Below the pieces are notes generated by a model, which was given only the letters and a program-made list of their open reading frames with translations, was not told the DNA's origin and searched no databases. Source: Ignelater luminosus (Eukaryota > Arthropoda > Insecta > Coleoptera > Elateridae). Taken from it: DNA of 64,000 nt. The translations under genes and the position numbers were made by a program. The stretch's first letter is position 1, and each line of letters begins with the position of its first letter. The stretch spans positions 539,443 through 603,442 of the forward strand of contig VTPC01000842.1 of NCBI GenBank assembly GCA_011009095.1, written 5' to 3'. Positions 1-13,279 of the stretch are shown one piece after another.

Positions 1-3000
1 TCCGCGTTCCCTCAGGACACTACTCAGAAGGAGCACCTCTGTCGATCATGTAGTCGTTCTCCGAAACCAAAGTATAGTGAAATTCTTAAACAAAACTTTC
101 TTCTGGTTCTGATGGAGCCGTTCATCCTAACTCAGTAGGAACATTATTCAGAGATGACATTTTTGAGTTAATTTTGTACAAGATCTTTCGTGGTATCTCT
201 GCCTATCGAACAGCAGTGTAGCTTAAGACAATTTGATTGGAAAACTTTCCAAATCGATGCAATGTATTAAAATAATGGTTTGTGGAATAAAATAAGAAAG
301 TCACAGATTTATTAGTAAATATTCCATGAAACAATCTGCGATAATGTCACAAAGAAATATATACAAATTGTGTTGTATCACTAGAAAAATGAACATCTTT
401 TACCCTTTTTGAAATCGCGTTTTACTTAAAGAAGTGAAGCTTTTGATTTTCTAGCGAGATGTGCTATTTTCGAGTAAAAATCTTATTTTAAGTAAGTTCA
501 CTTGTTCTGTTATTTTTATCTATTGTTCAGCAAACAAAATCTTAAAAAGTGCAATTTTACGCGACAAATTACAAAAACTAGTTTTTGAAACCGTGGATTA
601 ATTAATTGAAAACACTTTAGTCTAAAATGAAATCGAACTCGAGGTTTCACGATAATCTAAGGTACATCTTCTTGAAATAACGCGCTACTGGTTATTGATT
701 TACTTATTCACCTTGTATGTTTTAATTAAAAATTTTCCCGGAACTGTAGTATTACAATTGTGCCAGATGATAAAAAATCTACTGCAGAGTGCAGACGAAT
801 CTAAACAAAACAGAAAAAAAACAAAAGAATAGAAGACAGCAAAAACAAATATTTCCGTTTTATATAATCGTAGTAAACAGTTTTTTCCTTTATCACAACA
901 TCAAACTAATTTGGGCTAATTGTTATTTACAGCACTCGTTGACTATTATTAGAGTGATCACTAAATTTCACAGATCCAGATATCCAGTATTATAGACAGA
1001 CAGAAACTCGCAATTGTCTCTTCCAACTATTTGTAAGAGAAGATTATTATTACTATTATTATTCTACGTTAGTGGCACTATTATTGCAAACACAGGTATC
1101 TGTACCCTGTTCTTATCTATACCTTTGGGTAATCCAAGGATGATGTTAATTTAATTATCTAACCCTTCCTTTACATAATAAGGGTTTATAAACCAACTTT
1201 ATTGATCTTACTTACTCGAGTCTTGTAATATTAAGTAATTGTAAAATTATTCGAAAACATGCAAGTTCATTTTTTTCAATTTTGGAAATTTTATTATCAA
1301 ATAAGAGGATGATAGTAAGGTTAACGGAAGAAATCGATAATAATTTCCAGAATCAAACAAAAATCAAGTATGTCATTTAATTCAACACTTGAACAAAACA
1401 GATTCCATCTCATAACAACCACCTTGGTTAATAAAAAACCCCAAGTTATCTATTGCACTAACTTGCTTAATCTTCAACAATGAACTAATTGATGTCATTC
1501 CGAATCTTTCAGATATTATTAAAACCGAACCGAGAGAAAAAAATACAAATAAGACACAGCCAACTTATAATAAGATAGCTACATACTATCAGAAACATAA
1601 TAAACATCTGCAACAATAAATACCATCATCATCATGTTATATTCATCACGTACACTTCCAAATGACACGGATGAGTTTATTAGGTCATCTTTTTCATTCT
1701 CCACCATCTAAGGATGGTTAAAGGAGGATTAAAAACCGGAAGTGACCACATGCACAACATCCGACCATCGGAAATAAATGGCGAGGCATTTTATTATATT
1801 AACATTATTACTATTATTATTCGTGGCACAATTAATACAACATTTATTGAGGAAGGTCGAAATGGCCGCATTGTCAAGTTACATGCATGCATACTACACT
1901 ACAGGTGTCCTTTGTTCTCTTCTTGGCATTGTTCCTAAACTATTATTATCATCACCACATTTTTTCCCTGTCCAATTTTTAAAACCAAGGAAACAATTAT
2001 TAATGTGCATTTATTGGAATTTATTAATCTCTCAAATTTGTAACAACCGAAATCATTAAAAATAATTTGGAGAATGAAAAGATCAAGTTACAAGGTCGAA
2101 TCGTGCAATGTAGACAGAATGCCACCATATGCGGATTTAACTTTTTCTAATTTAATTTTCTGCCTTCATTGGTTTTTAGAACTAAAAGAAATATCTTCAA
2201 TTTTCTTACTGTTTAATTAAAGGTCGGATTCGTGATTAGCATCATCACCATCACCATGACGAGGGAACTCCTTTGCAATCTAAGATAGGTAGCGTAAATG
2301 TTGCTATGTAGACAAATTAAGTTATAATGAAATTATCGCTCTCGTTCAAAAATTTAATTTCTAATGTACTCAAATACGGCAAATACAGAAACTATGGAGT
2401 TTTCAAGGTTATAGTCCAAATGGAACGATTATTATTTCTAATGAACAGAATTCAATCAAATGAATTTTAAACCGTCCAGCTCTTCTAGCTATAAAACGCC
2501 TTCTTTTGGATAAACGAGCTTCACTTATTATAAGTTGATAACGGTAACTAACAATCTCACCTCAAGAGCTGAGAAATGACAATTGATGAAATAAAGAGGA
2601 ATCCAGCAAAAATTAATTGATCCAATCCGGGTGACCTAAATTCAAAATCCAATCTACGGTAGGATATCGAATGGTTCAAGTAAACTTGGCGCTGTTTAAA
2701 ATGAGATACTCATTAGAAATTTATAAATACAATTTAAATGTGGATGATAAAGAATACTCCTCTACAATGCGCCAAAGAGAATAAAACGGTGGAATATATG
2801 GTTAAATTATAAGGCCTTGAGCAACTGTCAAACAACTTTATTATAAAGAAAAAACAACTCAAGTTTGTGTTAAAACATTTTCAGTTTCATTTATTAGTAT
2901 ATTTCTGTCCTTTATACAGCATAATATAAACGCCCAGGTAAAATTGTTACAGGATCGGCGCTATAAAAGAATTGATTAAACGGTTGTCTTATTGGCCACT

Positions 3001-3425
3001 GTGCAGGCGCTATGACAAGTTTCATGTTCTTGCTGGTCGCATCTAAAACTGACAAACTTGCAAATAATATCAGAAATGGGCATAATTTCTTAAAAGTGCC
3101 TTCGCGTGGCGGCGTGGTGCGTTTAATGTCAGTTTCAGTTGTCTTATTTTCCACTGCGCAACGTTCGTTTGCATCTCTCTGCGTCGGTACTAATTATAAA
3201 ATTATAATAATAAAACGAGAGAATTCTTTTAATACTAGATTAGTTTACATATTTGATCATTCGTCAGCTTAATATGATAATGAGTTGAAACCGCTTATTG
3301 TACAAGAGCACCAGGTGCCTTCGTTGGCTCTTGTAGCTAATCAACACGAGATTATTGTGCGTATGTAAAACTATGTATAAATTAATCTTCGGCAAAAACA
3401 AAGAAAGGAGATACGAACAGAGACC
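1..3425. other. AT-rich sequence without a recognised gene
   Basis: This stretch is AT-rich and has stop codons in every frame. Short open frames exist, including an overlapping pair on both strands near 2912-3272, but none resembles a family I know. A somewhat more GC-rich patch lies at about 2990-3180. I see no terminal inverted repeats and no long tandem repeat. It could be intron or intergenic DNA. Confidence 0.6.
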
Positions 3426-3429
3426 GCAA

Positions 3430-6365
3430 TCTTAGTAATATAAAAAGGGGCCAATCCAGCTGGAAAGAGTCTTGTTGGACATTTATGGCAACAAATTAAA
3501 CCAAAAGTAACGATCAAAGCTAATCTCTAATAGGCAATCTCCGTTCTCCTTCAATCCTCCGCAGAATTCTATACATGGAAGAGAATCAGGCCTCCAATGA
3601 ACCGCCTCAGAAGAACTGTGCATAAAAGATGGGTGAGTTTAACCCTCCTCTAACCATCTCAACAAACTTGTGCACAGATCAGTAATGGTCGGCCTCCGGT
3701 CTTTTTTAACCTTGTAGTGGTTTCTATACAAGGAGGAGAGCCGGGGACTCCCTCCAATGAGTTACCAGCTCCACTCTCCTTTAACATCTTCGAAGGAACT
3801 GTGTACAGAAAATTAGTGAAGTATCACGGCTCATTTAGCCTTCTTAAGGGAATTAGCACAGAATCGTCAGTAGTCGGTCTCCGGTTTCCTTCAATCCCTT
3901 GAAATTTCTGTACGTGTGGACATGAGTCAAGTTGCATCGTCCTGTAACCATCTCGAAGGAATTCTGCACAAAATAATCAAAGGTCTCTACAGAATTCTAT
4001 ACATGGAGATGAGGTGAATCGAGCTGCCTCATTTGATGGCCACGCTCAGGCTCTACCCTTCTTAAACTTTCACGACGGTTTCGCACGATCCCTTTAATCT
4101 TCTTGAGGGAACTATGCACATAGTTGCCTATGGTCGGCCTCCGGTTTCCTTTAATCTGTAGAGGTAGCTTAACTTCTCGACGATTGTATACACGGAAACA
4201 TATCGAACTTCGCCCTCCTTTAAGCTTCTCGAAGAAACTATACACAGAAAATTGGTGAAGTTTCATCCCGTTTTAACCATCTTAAAGGAATCACGCGCAG
4301 AATCGCTAACGGTCGGCCTCCGTTCTCTTTTAACCCTCTAGGGGTTTCTATATATGGATACTAGTCTCCGCTCTCCAATGAGCCACCTGGGATGGCCCAT
4401 GGTCGAGCTCCGTCCTGCTCTGTACCCTTCTTATCCTCTTCGAGCTTCTTCTCCTGTAATCCTCCCAAGGCTCAGCTTACTTTAACCATCCCAAGAGAAT
4501 TATGCACAGAATTGGCAATGGTCGGCTTGCCTTTTCCTTTAACTCTCTAGAGGATTCTATGTAAGAATACGAGTCGGCTGAGCGCTCGAACGAACCACCT
4601 GCTGTACAGTTTACCATATAGTGGAGCTCCACTCTCTTTAAGTCGTCTAAACGATTTTATATATGAAAATGAATCGGACTTCGCCCTCTTTTAACCCTCT
4701 CAAGTCTCAGTCTACTTTAACCATCTGAAGAAAATTATGCTTCCATTTTTCTTTAACCCTCTAGAAGATTCTATGTATGAATACGAGTCGAGCTGCCCCC
4801 TCAAATGAATCATCTGTTGCGGCTTATGGTGGAACCCCGCCCTTTTTAAGTCGTCTCGACGATTTTATACATGGAAACAAATCGGACTTCACCCTCCTTT
4901 AACCTCGTCAGAGAATATGGTTCAGGTTTCATTCTCCCTTAACTCTCTCAAGGGAATTCTGCACAGAATTGCTGATGGTCGACTCCCATTCTCATTTCTA
5001 TACTTGGACACGAGTCGAGATGCGCGCCCTCAAATCAGCCACCCGTGGTGGCCTATGGTTGAATTCTGCCCTCTTTAACCTTCTCAAGGATTTTATAAAT
5101 ACCTTTAACCATCTCAATTATTATTAATTAATTAAGCACATAATTGTCAAAGATCTAACACCGTTTTCCTTCAACTTTCTAGAGCTCTCTTCTATACATT
5201 TAAAAGAGCCGGGCTACGTGCGGTGGTCCCTAGTCGAGTTCCATTCTCTTTAGTCTAATCGAGGAAACAACATGGAAACAAATCGAACTTTGCCCTTCTT
5301 TAGCCTTTTCGAAGCAACTATGCACAGTAAATGGATCAGGCTTCAGCCTATTTTAGTCATCCCAAGAAAATCTTTTACAGAATTGTCAATAGTCGGCCTC
5401 CGATCTCCTTTAAGTGTCTGGCGGTTTCTATATGCATGGATATGTTGCGTTTTAGTGAGCTACTTGTGGTGGCCCATGGTCGAGTTTCTCGAGAATTCTA
5501 TTCGCTTCCATTCTCATTTAACCCTCTGCAGTCGAAACTACGTCCTCAAATGAGCCACCTATATGGTGGTTTATGGTCAAGCTTCGCCCTCTTTAACCTT
5601 CTCGAGACTTTTTCACATACAAACGGATCGGGCTTTACCCTCCTTTAACTTTCTAGAAGAAATCTTACGCACAGAAGGCGGATCAGGTTTAATTCACCTC
5701 TAACCATCTCGAGGGAATTAAGCACATAATTGCCAAAGATCGACCTCCGTTTTCTTTCAACCCTCTACAGGTCTCTATGCATTAAATAGCCGGATCACCT
5801 GTGGTGGCCGTTTCCATTCTCATTTATTCTTCTACAGGATTCTATATATGGACAAGAGCCAAAACCCTCAAATGAGCCACCTATGGTGGTTTATAGTCGA
5901 GCTCCGCTCCCTTTAACCTTCTCGAGAATTTTATACATTCGAACAAAACGGGCTTCGTCCTCCTTTAACCTCTTCAAAGAAACTGTGCACAGAAAACGAG
6001 TCAGATTTCAGTCTACTTTAATTATGGCAAGAAAATTATTCACAGAATTGTCAATAGTCTGCCTCCGATCTTCGTTAGCTCTTTGGAGGTTTCTATATAC
6101 ATGGATATAAGCCGGTTTTCAATGAACCACTTGTGGTGGCCCATGGTCAAGCCCCTCGAGAATTTTATATATTCAGAAGAATCGAGTTTCGCTCCCATTC
6201 TCATTTAACCCTCTACAGGATTCTATAAATGGACACGTACCGAAACTGCGCCACCTATTGCGGTTTATGGTCGAGCTTCGTTTTCTTTAACTTTTTCGAT
6301 AATTCTATACATACGAACCAATTGGACTTTGTGCCGCTTTAACCTTCTTGAAGAAACTATGTTCC
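3430..6365. repeat. Degenerate higher-order satellite (CTTTAACC-type subunits)
   Basis: About 2.9 kb of diverged tandem subunits of roughly 50-95 bp. Each subunit begins with a version of CTTTAACCNTCTCGAG. They follow a recurring order. One type contains GCACAGAATTG followed by GGTCGGCCTCCG. Another contains TTCTATACATGGA and an ACGAGTCG-like stretch. A third contains GCCACCTGTGGTGGCC and GGTCGAGCTCCGCCCTC. The order suggests a higher-order unit of about 250 bp, though copies have lost or gained subunits. Open frames inside are shadows of the repeat. The same family recurs in reverse orientation at 46.85-47.16 kb and 49.72-50.16 kb. Confidence 0.8.
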
Positions 6366-6896
6366 GCCGAGTTTGAACAAACTTTCGTTCTGAAAAAGCT
6401 CTTAACGCATTCCGTATGCTCTCACAATTTCGAGTGGCAAGAGCGTCACGGGCAATTGGATTTTAGTAAGAAATTTGCAATATTCTACAAAGAACTGAAC
6501 CTTTTGAATTTTTACAACTAACTTGAACAGAACTAAAAAAAGCCTCGAAGGTATTAAACGTCAAGTCTATTAACACATTAATATGAGCCTGTTCATTCGA
6601 AAATCAATCAAAAATTTGTCAATGACTTTCATAACGACATGCAGGGTATCCTGGGATGTCAATGTGTATACTACGATTTTCCGTATTCGAAATATTCTTA
6701 GAAAATTTCTTTTTTAAAACTCGATGATCTTCCAGACATTTGACTGTTTCCCTAATTCTCTGTATCTGATCAGCATATCCAGGGCCGATGGAAGGCATAT
6801 GGTGAATATGGAGCACTCCATACTTGAGATTTTTTTGAGTATGGAGTTCCATAGCCAAGAATTTCGTATTTTAATCAGTTTTTGTCGATTAACATA
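6366..6896. other. Spacer between satellite and mariner, no gene seen
   Basis: AT-rich sequence. Small open frames on both strands around 6619-6984 overlap each other and match nothing I recognise. The sequence at 6895-6896 is the TA target of the mariner that follows. Confidence 0.5.
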
Positions 6897-7018
6897 TACA
6901 GGGTGTTTATTAAACATTCGGCAAATGGAGAAAGTTGTTCCTTGGGTTATTTTAAGATCTTTTTTGTCCTTGAACGATTTTTGAAAAGGCGCTTTGTGTC
7001 AAAGATACAGAGCGATGA
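6897..7018 (+). repeat. Left terminal inverted repeat of the DUF4817-type mariner
   Basis: It pairs with 8222-8343. Shared blocks include CAGGRTGTTTA at the tip, CCTTGGGTTATTTTAAGAT, and AAAGMCGCTTTGT further in. Confidence 0.85.
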
Positions 7019-7187
7019 GAGTAAAGTAAAACTACGGTGTACTGCACTGGGCCTACGGAGTACAAGAAATATCCAGAAATACGTTTCCATTGTGACTTGT
7101 CATTTTCTCTCTTTGAAAGTTGTCAAAACTGACTGCGTCGCGTATTTTCGTTTGATACTTAAACTTTTGTTAGTGAAGCTTTCTAAT

Positions 7188-8166
7188 ATGAATGGCTGTG
7201 CAAACACCGAGATGACAGATATGTATTTTATGCATGGACTTGGCAATGGTGATTCGTTAGAGGCTAGGCGGTTGTACAGTGAACGATTTCCAATTATCAT
7301 GTTCCTAATAGAAAAACTTTCTAAAGTCTTCATGAAACGGGTACATTTAAACGAAATAAAGCACCGGGAAGGCCAACAGCAGTAACAACGGTAGAAGTGG
7401 AAAAAATGTGCTGAACATGATGCAAGAAGATGCAGGTACATCTACCAGAAAAATAGCAAGTGCTTTGAATGTGAGTAATAAGACTGTGTGAAGAATTTTG
7501 AAGCAAAACGGCTTGAATCCATACCACATTCAGTCCGTTCAAGCACTTATTCCAGCTGATTTTCCCCAACGTATTGCATTTTGTCAATGGCTTCTGCAAA
7601 CTTTGGTTCCAATTTCCATAATAACCATGTGTAGACTGATGAAAACCCACCTGCGAGACTTACCGTTTTCAATATCAATTTTCATTAAACATTTGGATTG
7701 GAATTGTGGGTATCTGGCTAATTGGACCAGTATTTCTACCTGGAAGACTTACCAATTAGGTGTATCGAAAGTTTTTGGAAGAATTACTGACTGGGTCCTA
7801 GAAGATGTACCATTGGCAACGAGAAACGTAATGTGGTTTATGCACGATGGTGCACCAGCACATTCTAGTCTGGTTGATTTTTAACGCAACATATGAAGAT
7901 AGCTGGATTAATCGAGGTGTATCTCACTTATAGCCTGCTCGATCCCCAGACTTAAATCCTTCGGATTTTTATTTATAGGGGTATTTGAAAACATAAGTAT
8001 ACACTACTCCAGTGGAAAATAAAGAAGATTTGAGAAATCGGGTAATTGAGGGATGCAATGCAAAAAGAAACAACCCCAGTATTTTGGAAAAGTTCGACAG
8101 TCAACAAGGAGAAGATTGGATGCATGCATCTTAGCTGCTGGTAGTCATTTTCAGCAGTTTTTGTAG
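7188..8166 (+). pseudogene. Transposase pseudogene, mariner family with DUF4817-like N-terminus
   Basis: Remains of a transposase that would cut and paste the surrounding element. The start at 7188 opens a segment containing YFMHGLGNGDSLEARRLYSE, which fits the helix-turn-helix DUF4817 (PF16087) domain of insect mariner-type transposases. The frame breaks around 7385-7497. It resumes at 7498 with NPYHIQSVQALIPADFPQR and FCQWLLQ. The second catalytic Asp is still visible as WFMHDGAPAHSS near 7840-7866. The third catalytic region, SPDLNPSDF-like, appears after another shift near 7940-7965. The end is placed at the TAG at 8164-8166, after a degraded HFQQFL tail. There are several frameshifts and stops, so no functional protein can be made. 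The family call is firm; the exact clade is not. Confidence 0.85.
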
Positions 8167-8221
8167 ATCAAGAATCTTTACATGTAATATGAATAAAGTA
8201 TTGTTTTTTCTTCAAAATCTT

Positions 8222-8343
8222 TTATCGCTATCTATCTTCGAAACAAAGCGTCTTTCCGAAAATCATCCCAGGACAAAAAATCTTAAAATAACCCAAGGAA
8301 TAACCCTCTGAATTTTTGCTGCATGTTAAGTAAACATCCTGTA
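8222..8343 (-). repeat. Right terminal inverted repeat of the DUF4817-type mariner
   Basis: Reverse-complement partner of 6897-7018. It ends CATCCTGTA and is followed by the TA target at 8344-8345. Confidence 0.85.
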
Positions 8344-8345
8344 TA

Positions 8346-11300
8346 TCCTTTATTTCTTATTATTTATTATTATTATTTAATGTATATTTATTCATTATTT
8401 ATAAATGATACACAATAAAAGAACTTTTTAATCGTTTAAATCGCTTTTCTGCGACCGCGCGCCTGTTTGGTTTACATGTCTGTAACGACCTTTTTTGCGC
8501 TCCATACCTCCGAAAATCATGTTCCGCCGGCCCTGAGCATATGAAATCATGAAAACTTTTAAAATACACCATACAATTGCGAAGAGATTTCATCTCAACA
8601 TCTTAAGAGATATTGCACACACAAAACGTTTTGGCGACAAACATTAAGAAACTGCATTTTACTCGAAAACGACGCATCTCACAAATAAAATACAAAAACG
8701 ATACTCTTCCGTCAAGATGATTTTTTAACGAAAAAACATCCAAGTAAAAAAATACAAATTAAAAATCAATTTGAGGATATGGAAATTATTCTACTTATTG
8801 TTAAATTTGAAAGTATAAAATTGAACAACGAAATTTTGATAATTCTGATAATCTTGAAACAAAACAAAAATTAATATTCGTAAAAGCAGGTTAAATATAT
8901 ACGGAAATAAAACTGACCACTCAGAATAATTCTCTACGTAGATATTTAAAACTAATTACCTATACTTCGCGTGAGGTTAATACGAACGGAATATCGATTC
9001 AAACGTTAGTCACTAATATTTAAAAAGCTTGCCGATAATAACATAGTGATGCAAAAATTTATAAATATGCATCAACTTGAAACGTCATTCATCGATTCAG
9101 ATAACATCAAACTTCATCCGCATGTTCATATTATTTTCAAATACTATCTAGAGATAGGAGTTATGACGTACTGTATTAATCAGCTTTATCAACGTCACTA
9201 CTGATGATAAATTGATAATGATTAAAAGATACCTCCATAAGGACTATTCAAAGGGCGTATTGAAATAGGGGGCGTTGGGGGAAATGGTTTCATTTTAAAA
9301 AAATGGACACCCAGTATAAATTTTTTTATAACTCATTCTCAACACATTTTCTTTCATTATGTTAATTAGGAAAAAAATAGAACGTTCGTTTTTTCTCTGC
9401 TCAAAAGAAAAATTATGCAATTCTCTTCCGCACATTAAAGAGCCTAGCATTTCGTAAATCCCGGCATTTCTCGTCGTAAAACAAGTTAGTCGTGAGATTT
9501 TATTTCGAAAAGCAACAAGCCATTTGTATTTGTGTAACTGAACTGAAATCCACGTTAGTAAATAGATATCCGGGTGAACAAGTTCACATAGTGTAAAGAA
9601 CGTTTTAAAGTCACGATGCTTTTGCATTCAATTCACATTATGTCACACAATTCGCATTACTTTCTAAAGCGTACATGCTTTTTTTCCGCTTAATAACTGG
9701 GAAGCTATTTTGATTTTTCTCAAAGAAGAAAATTGAAAAACAGGAAACGACCTTTAGCTTCTTCCTATCTTTTTTGTTAAATAAACTGTTGATGATATAT
9801 TTTTAAATATAATACGGTTCTGTTTTGTGTCCGCTGCGCTGCAACAAAATGGACAGGATATGAGTGGGAGGACTCGTAAAAATTAAGTCCTAAAATTTAC
9901 CACGTGTGGTGTTTATTTCTAAGAAGCATATGTTGGTTTATATTCATTTACATTACATTTTCAAATAGTATCTTATAAAATTATTTAATTAAGGATAAAT
10001 TATTTGAAAAGTTATGTAAATCTTTCCAGACTAAATACCTATAAATAATTTAAGAACATTATTTAGTATGTAGGTTTCTGTGATTTTATTTTTTTTGTGT
10101 TATAAAGTCAAATCAATGAACTCCAGAAGGAGTTTTATATTAATTTATGTAGATAGCGTTCTAAATCTCGATGTGGGTGTTTGAATGCCAATATACAAAA
10201 TTTAATAAACTTAATGATAGGTTGGCAATTTGTTTCGGTTTTTACGTAAATATAGGTAACGCCAACATAAACTTTCTTCTTTCAAAAAAGAGTTTTATAT
10301 AAATATTTTCAAATATTTTTTATTTCAATAAATTCATGCCGGCCCTGAACAAATTGGTAGTGACCTACGCAAGTTGGGCTCACAAGATCTGTAGATATGT
10401 CATGTCACATTAGTTATAGTAATTTTGTCTTTTCTGTGGGAGGCCCTTCACCAACGGTTTATTAACGTAATCTACATTACTTGCCAGAATGATTACTTGG
10501 TTCATTTAATAACAACGATTATATCTATCTTTGTTCGTGTTTTTAAAACAGTCGAATTTATTATTTAATTGTAAATGCGTGAGGGTTGCTTTTCTCTCAT
10601 TCTTTTAAGTTCCATCTAGTCACAGATGAAAATGTTAGTTTAGGTTGTGTTCCCACGCTTTTTATTACAAACGAACTTGTTTTTGTATACATATGTATTG
10701 GTATTATAAGAATATCTAATCGAAATGTGGAAATATTTACTTATAATTTAATACTGTAATGAGAGAAACACTGATGGAATTAATGGTTTTAATAGAATTA
10801 AAATTTCTAACCTTTTTACTCTGCAAATCTGGCAAGCTCATAACAAATAAATGTCTGAAGATTACATCAAATGAATTTTGTGGGTTTAGTTTTCACATGA
10901 AATATAAACCTTTGATTTGCAACAACCGGTAATTTCCATATTATTGTTATAGAAATCGATAAATTAAACTTGTTAACCTGTTAATTGTGAATTAAGTTCG
11001 GCTTAAGGAGGAAATGTAGGGGTGTGCACTACTTGAGTTTTCTTTAAAGCAAAGTGGCCAAAGAAGATAAACAGCTCCTCAGGCTTATGAGAGGAATCTC
11101 AGTCATTTGTAAATCTCCAATGAAAAGGGTTTTAGCCAAACGTAGCCATCTCAAAATAGATAAGACTCATGACGTGGAAATTCAAGTCTTGCATGACAGA
11201 ATAAAATTTCGTACCAAATGCCTTTGTAGCCAACTGAAAATTTCTCAGAAGGTAAATTCCCAGATAGCTTGTCCAGTATGTCTTTGTCAGTCACGTAGAG

Positions 11301-12085
11301 AAATGACAAAAGATCTACCTTCCCGTGACAGCACTGCATAGCAGTTCTACTGCCCCAAGAGACTATATCGGTCCGAAAAACAAAAGATTGTACTATAGTA
11401 AATCATCCCCTTTCTAGGGTCTCTTCGGTCGGAGTGGTTTAGACGTGGAAAACATTCCTCTGTTCTTTTTCATCGACAGTAGAACAAGATAATGATGAAT
11501 TTCATGATGAGTAGTAATAGTGTTCAGCTGGTGGTGCTGCCTGCTGGAGACTGTAGAAGAAGATAAAGAAGTACAGAGAAGAATAAACATAATTTCATGA
11601 AAAAAAAAAATTGGCGCTGTTGATGCGGTAGTAGAAAGAAAACGGTGGCGAAAGCAGGATAAGGAGTTTGATGGGAATATTCGCGCCTCTCTCCCAAGAC
11701 TGCTGAGCCCGTTGTTCTTGGGTATACGTTCTCTCAAAAGTAGGATGCCATGATACAGTCGTCACTGGCGTGGCAGGCCAGGCGATCCCAAACGTGAACA
11801 AGGGACGTTGAAACACGTGAGCCTCCTAAACCAACCGGACACCACGCAAAACTGTCAAAAAGTAAATTTAGTAACTGTGTACATTAAAAACCCACGTATT
11901 CCCCTGGTTGTGCTTTTCTTTCCTCTTTAGACATGGTAACTACCGAAAACCCCCTTTCTTCCAAAGACATCATCCTCTATGGTTAAAGAGACTTTTTTAT
12001 AGTGCAAATGAGGCGACTTGCTCTAAGCGCTGCATAGTGGCGAAGAAGGCAACTAAAACTGACATTAAGGTGTCACAAGAAACCT
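8346..12085. other. AT-rich spacer, no recognised gene
   Basis: Mostly AT-rich. A 110-codon open frame on the minus strand (9295-9627) begins beside a mariner-tip-like string (the reverse complement of ACTGGGTGTCCATT at about 9302-9316), so it may be part of a degraded DNA transposon, but I cannot identify it. The area 11.05-11.83 kb is less AT-rich, with an A-run near 11600 and no recognisable protein. No RNA gene seen. Confidence 0.5.
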
Positions 12086-12569
12086 AAATATTCTTCTACG
12101 TTTCGAATGTCAGGACGTAGTTCGTACTTTCGAACTAATAATCTGTTGGTTATTTAGTGTCCTTGAGTGTTTAGAATGAATTTCCAACGTCTTTCTGTGA
12201 ATTCTTAGTATTCTTTTCAGACGTTTAATAACGTAATGAACACCAGATCTGTAAGTCCCTAAAATTCGGTTTGCAGCTTTACAATTTTCTAAATTCCAGA
12301 CGTACTTTCTGTATAGACAACGTAGTGCCATGGATTATCTAAAGATTCTTCTACGTTTCGAATGGCATGACGTAATTCGTAGTCCCAAACTAATAATCCG
12401 TTAGTTCTTTAGGGTCTTTGGGTGTTCAGAACGTATCTTCAGCGTTTTTCTCTAGAATCTCCAGATATTTACTAACAACGTGAAACCCCATATCTATAAG
12501 CTTCTAAATTCGATTTGCAACTTTACATTTTTGTAAATTCTAGATGTACTTTTGTACGATCAGCGTACG

Positions 12570-13098
12570 GCTCGAAGTTTCCAGGCCCGGACTGTGGGTA
12601 AACTTAACGCGGCTCGGCAGGAACGAACAGCTTGATTGACCCGACGTGGGCCCAAAAACCCTGATAGTTTTTTAAACCCGAGCTCTGCGTCAGGCTGCGC
12701 AAAAGCCTGACCAAAAAACTCGTCCCGTCTACGGTGCAGTACAAAAATCCTCCTCTTAGGTTCAGTATGAAAAGAATTTTTTGTCCGGGTTAGTACGAAA
12801 ATAATGCCTTTTCGAGTCAGTCTGATGGGTTAAGTGGAAGAGCAGTGTTTAGCTTCTGTTATTCACTCTGAACTTCGCCCTTTTTTGTATTTGAAGTTCA
12901 TTGTATATATATTTGCGCAATAAATTATTATTATTATTATTATTCGGTAAGATTCAGTCCGAATCAGTACAAAAAAGATCTCGACGTGGTGTAGTACGAA
13001 AAGCATCCGCTTCGAAGCAGACCCGAAAAGCCTATATATAATCTTTACACTGAAGCCCGGCCCGACTAGAAAACCCGACCCGTGCAGACCTCTAAATT
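12570..13098 (+). repeat. Composite GC-rich repeat (locus A) inserted in the 255 bp array
   Basis: The sequence switches from array unit to GGCCCGGACTG... and returns to array sequence after CCCGTGCAGACCTCTAA. It contains CTTGATTGACCCGACGTGGGCC and several AGTACRAAAA boxes (about 12739, 12767, 12801, 12968, 12994). These are the same modules found in the composite repeats near 32, 34, 41-43, 49 and 55 kb. A short ATT microsatellite lies inside. No coding capacity. Confidence 0.7.
12924..12945. repeat. (ATT)n microsatellite
   Basis: A run of about seven ATT units inside the composite repeat. Confidence 0.9.
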
Positions 13099-13279
13099 AT
13101 TATTATCTAATAGATCCGTTATATTCCAAATGGCATGACATGGCTCGTACATTTCAAGTAATAATCTGTTGATTATTTAGTGCCTTCGAGTGTTTAGAGT
13201 ATATTTCCAGCGTTTTTCTCTGAATTCTCGGCGTTTTTTCAGAATTCTAAAAAATTTAGTAACACTGTGAAATTCCGTA

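Larger units (their letters stand above)
6897..8343 (+). mobile_element. mariner-like element with long inverted ends and TA target duplication
   Basis: A full-length but dead Tc1/mariner element of 1447 bp. The left end starts TACAGGGTGTTTATT and the right end is the reverse complement of TACAGGATGTTTACT. Similarity between the ends continues for about 120 bp (6897-7018 against 8222-8343), through shared blocks such as CCTTGGGTTATTTTAAGAT. The element is flanked by TA at 6895-6896 and 8344-8345, the duplication expected for this superfamily. The interior holds a frameshifted transposase. Ends this long are unusual for mariners, which typically have ends of about 30 bp. Confidence 0.9.

Noticed and set aside
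9295-9627. 110-codon minus-strand frame near a mariner-tip-like string
   Set aside because: No transposase motif and no second tip found; not enough to call an element.
11054-11341. 95-codon frame with several Cys and Lys residues
   Set aside because: It begins with GTG and not ATG, the Cys spacing fits no zinc-finger pattern I know, and there is no homology I recognise.
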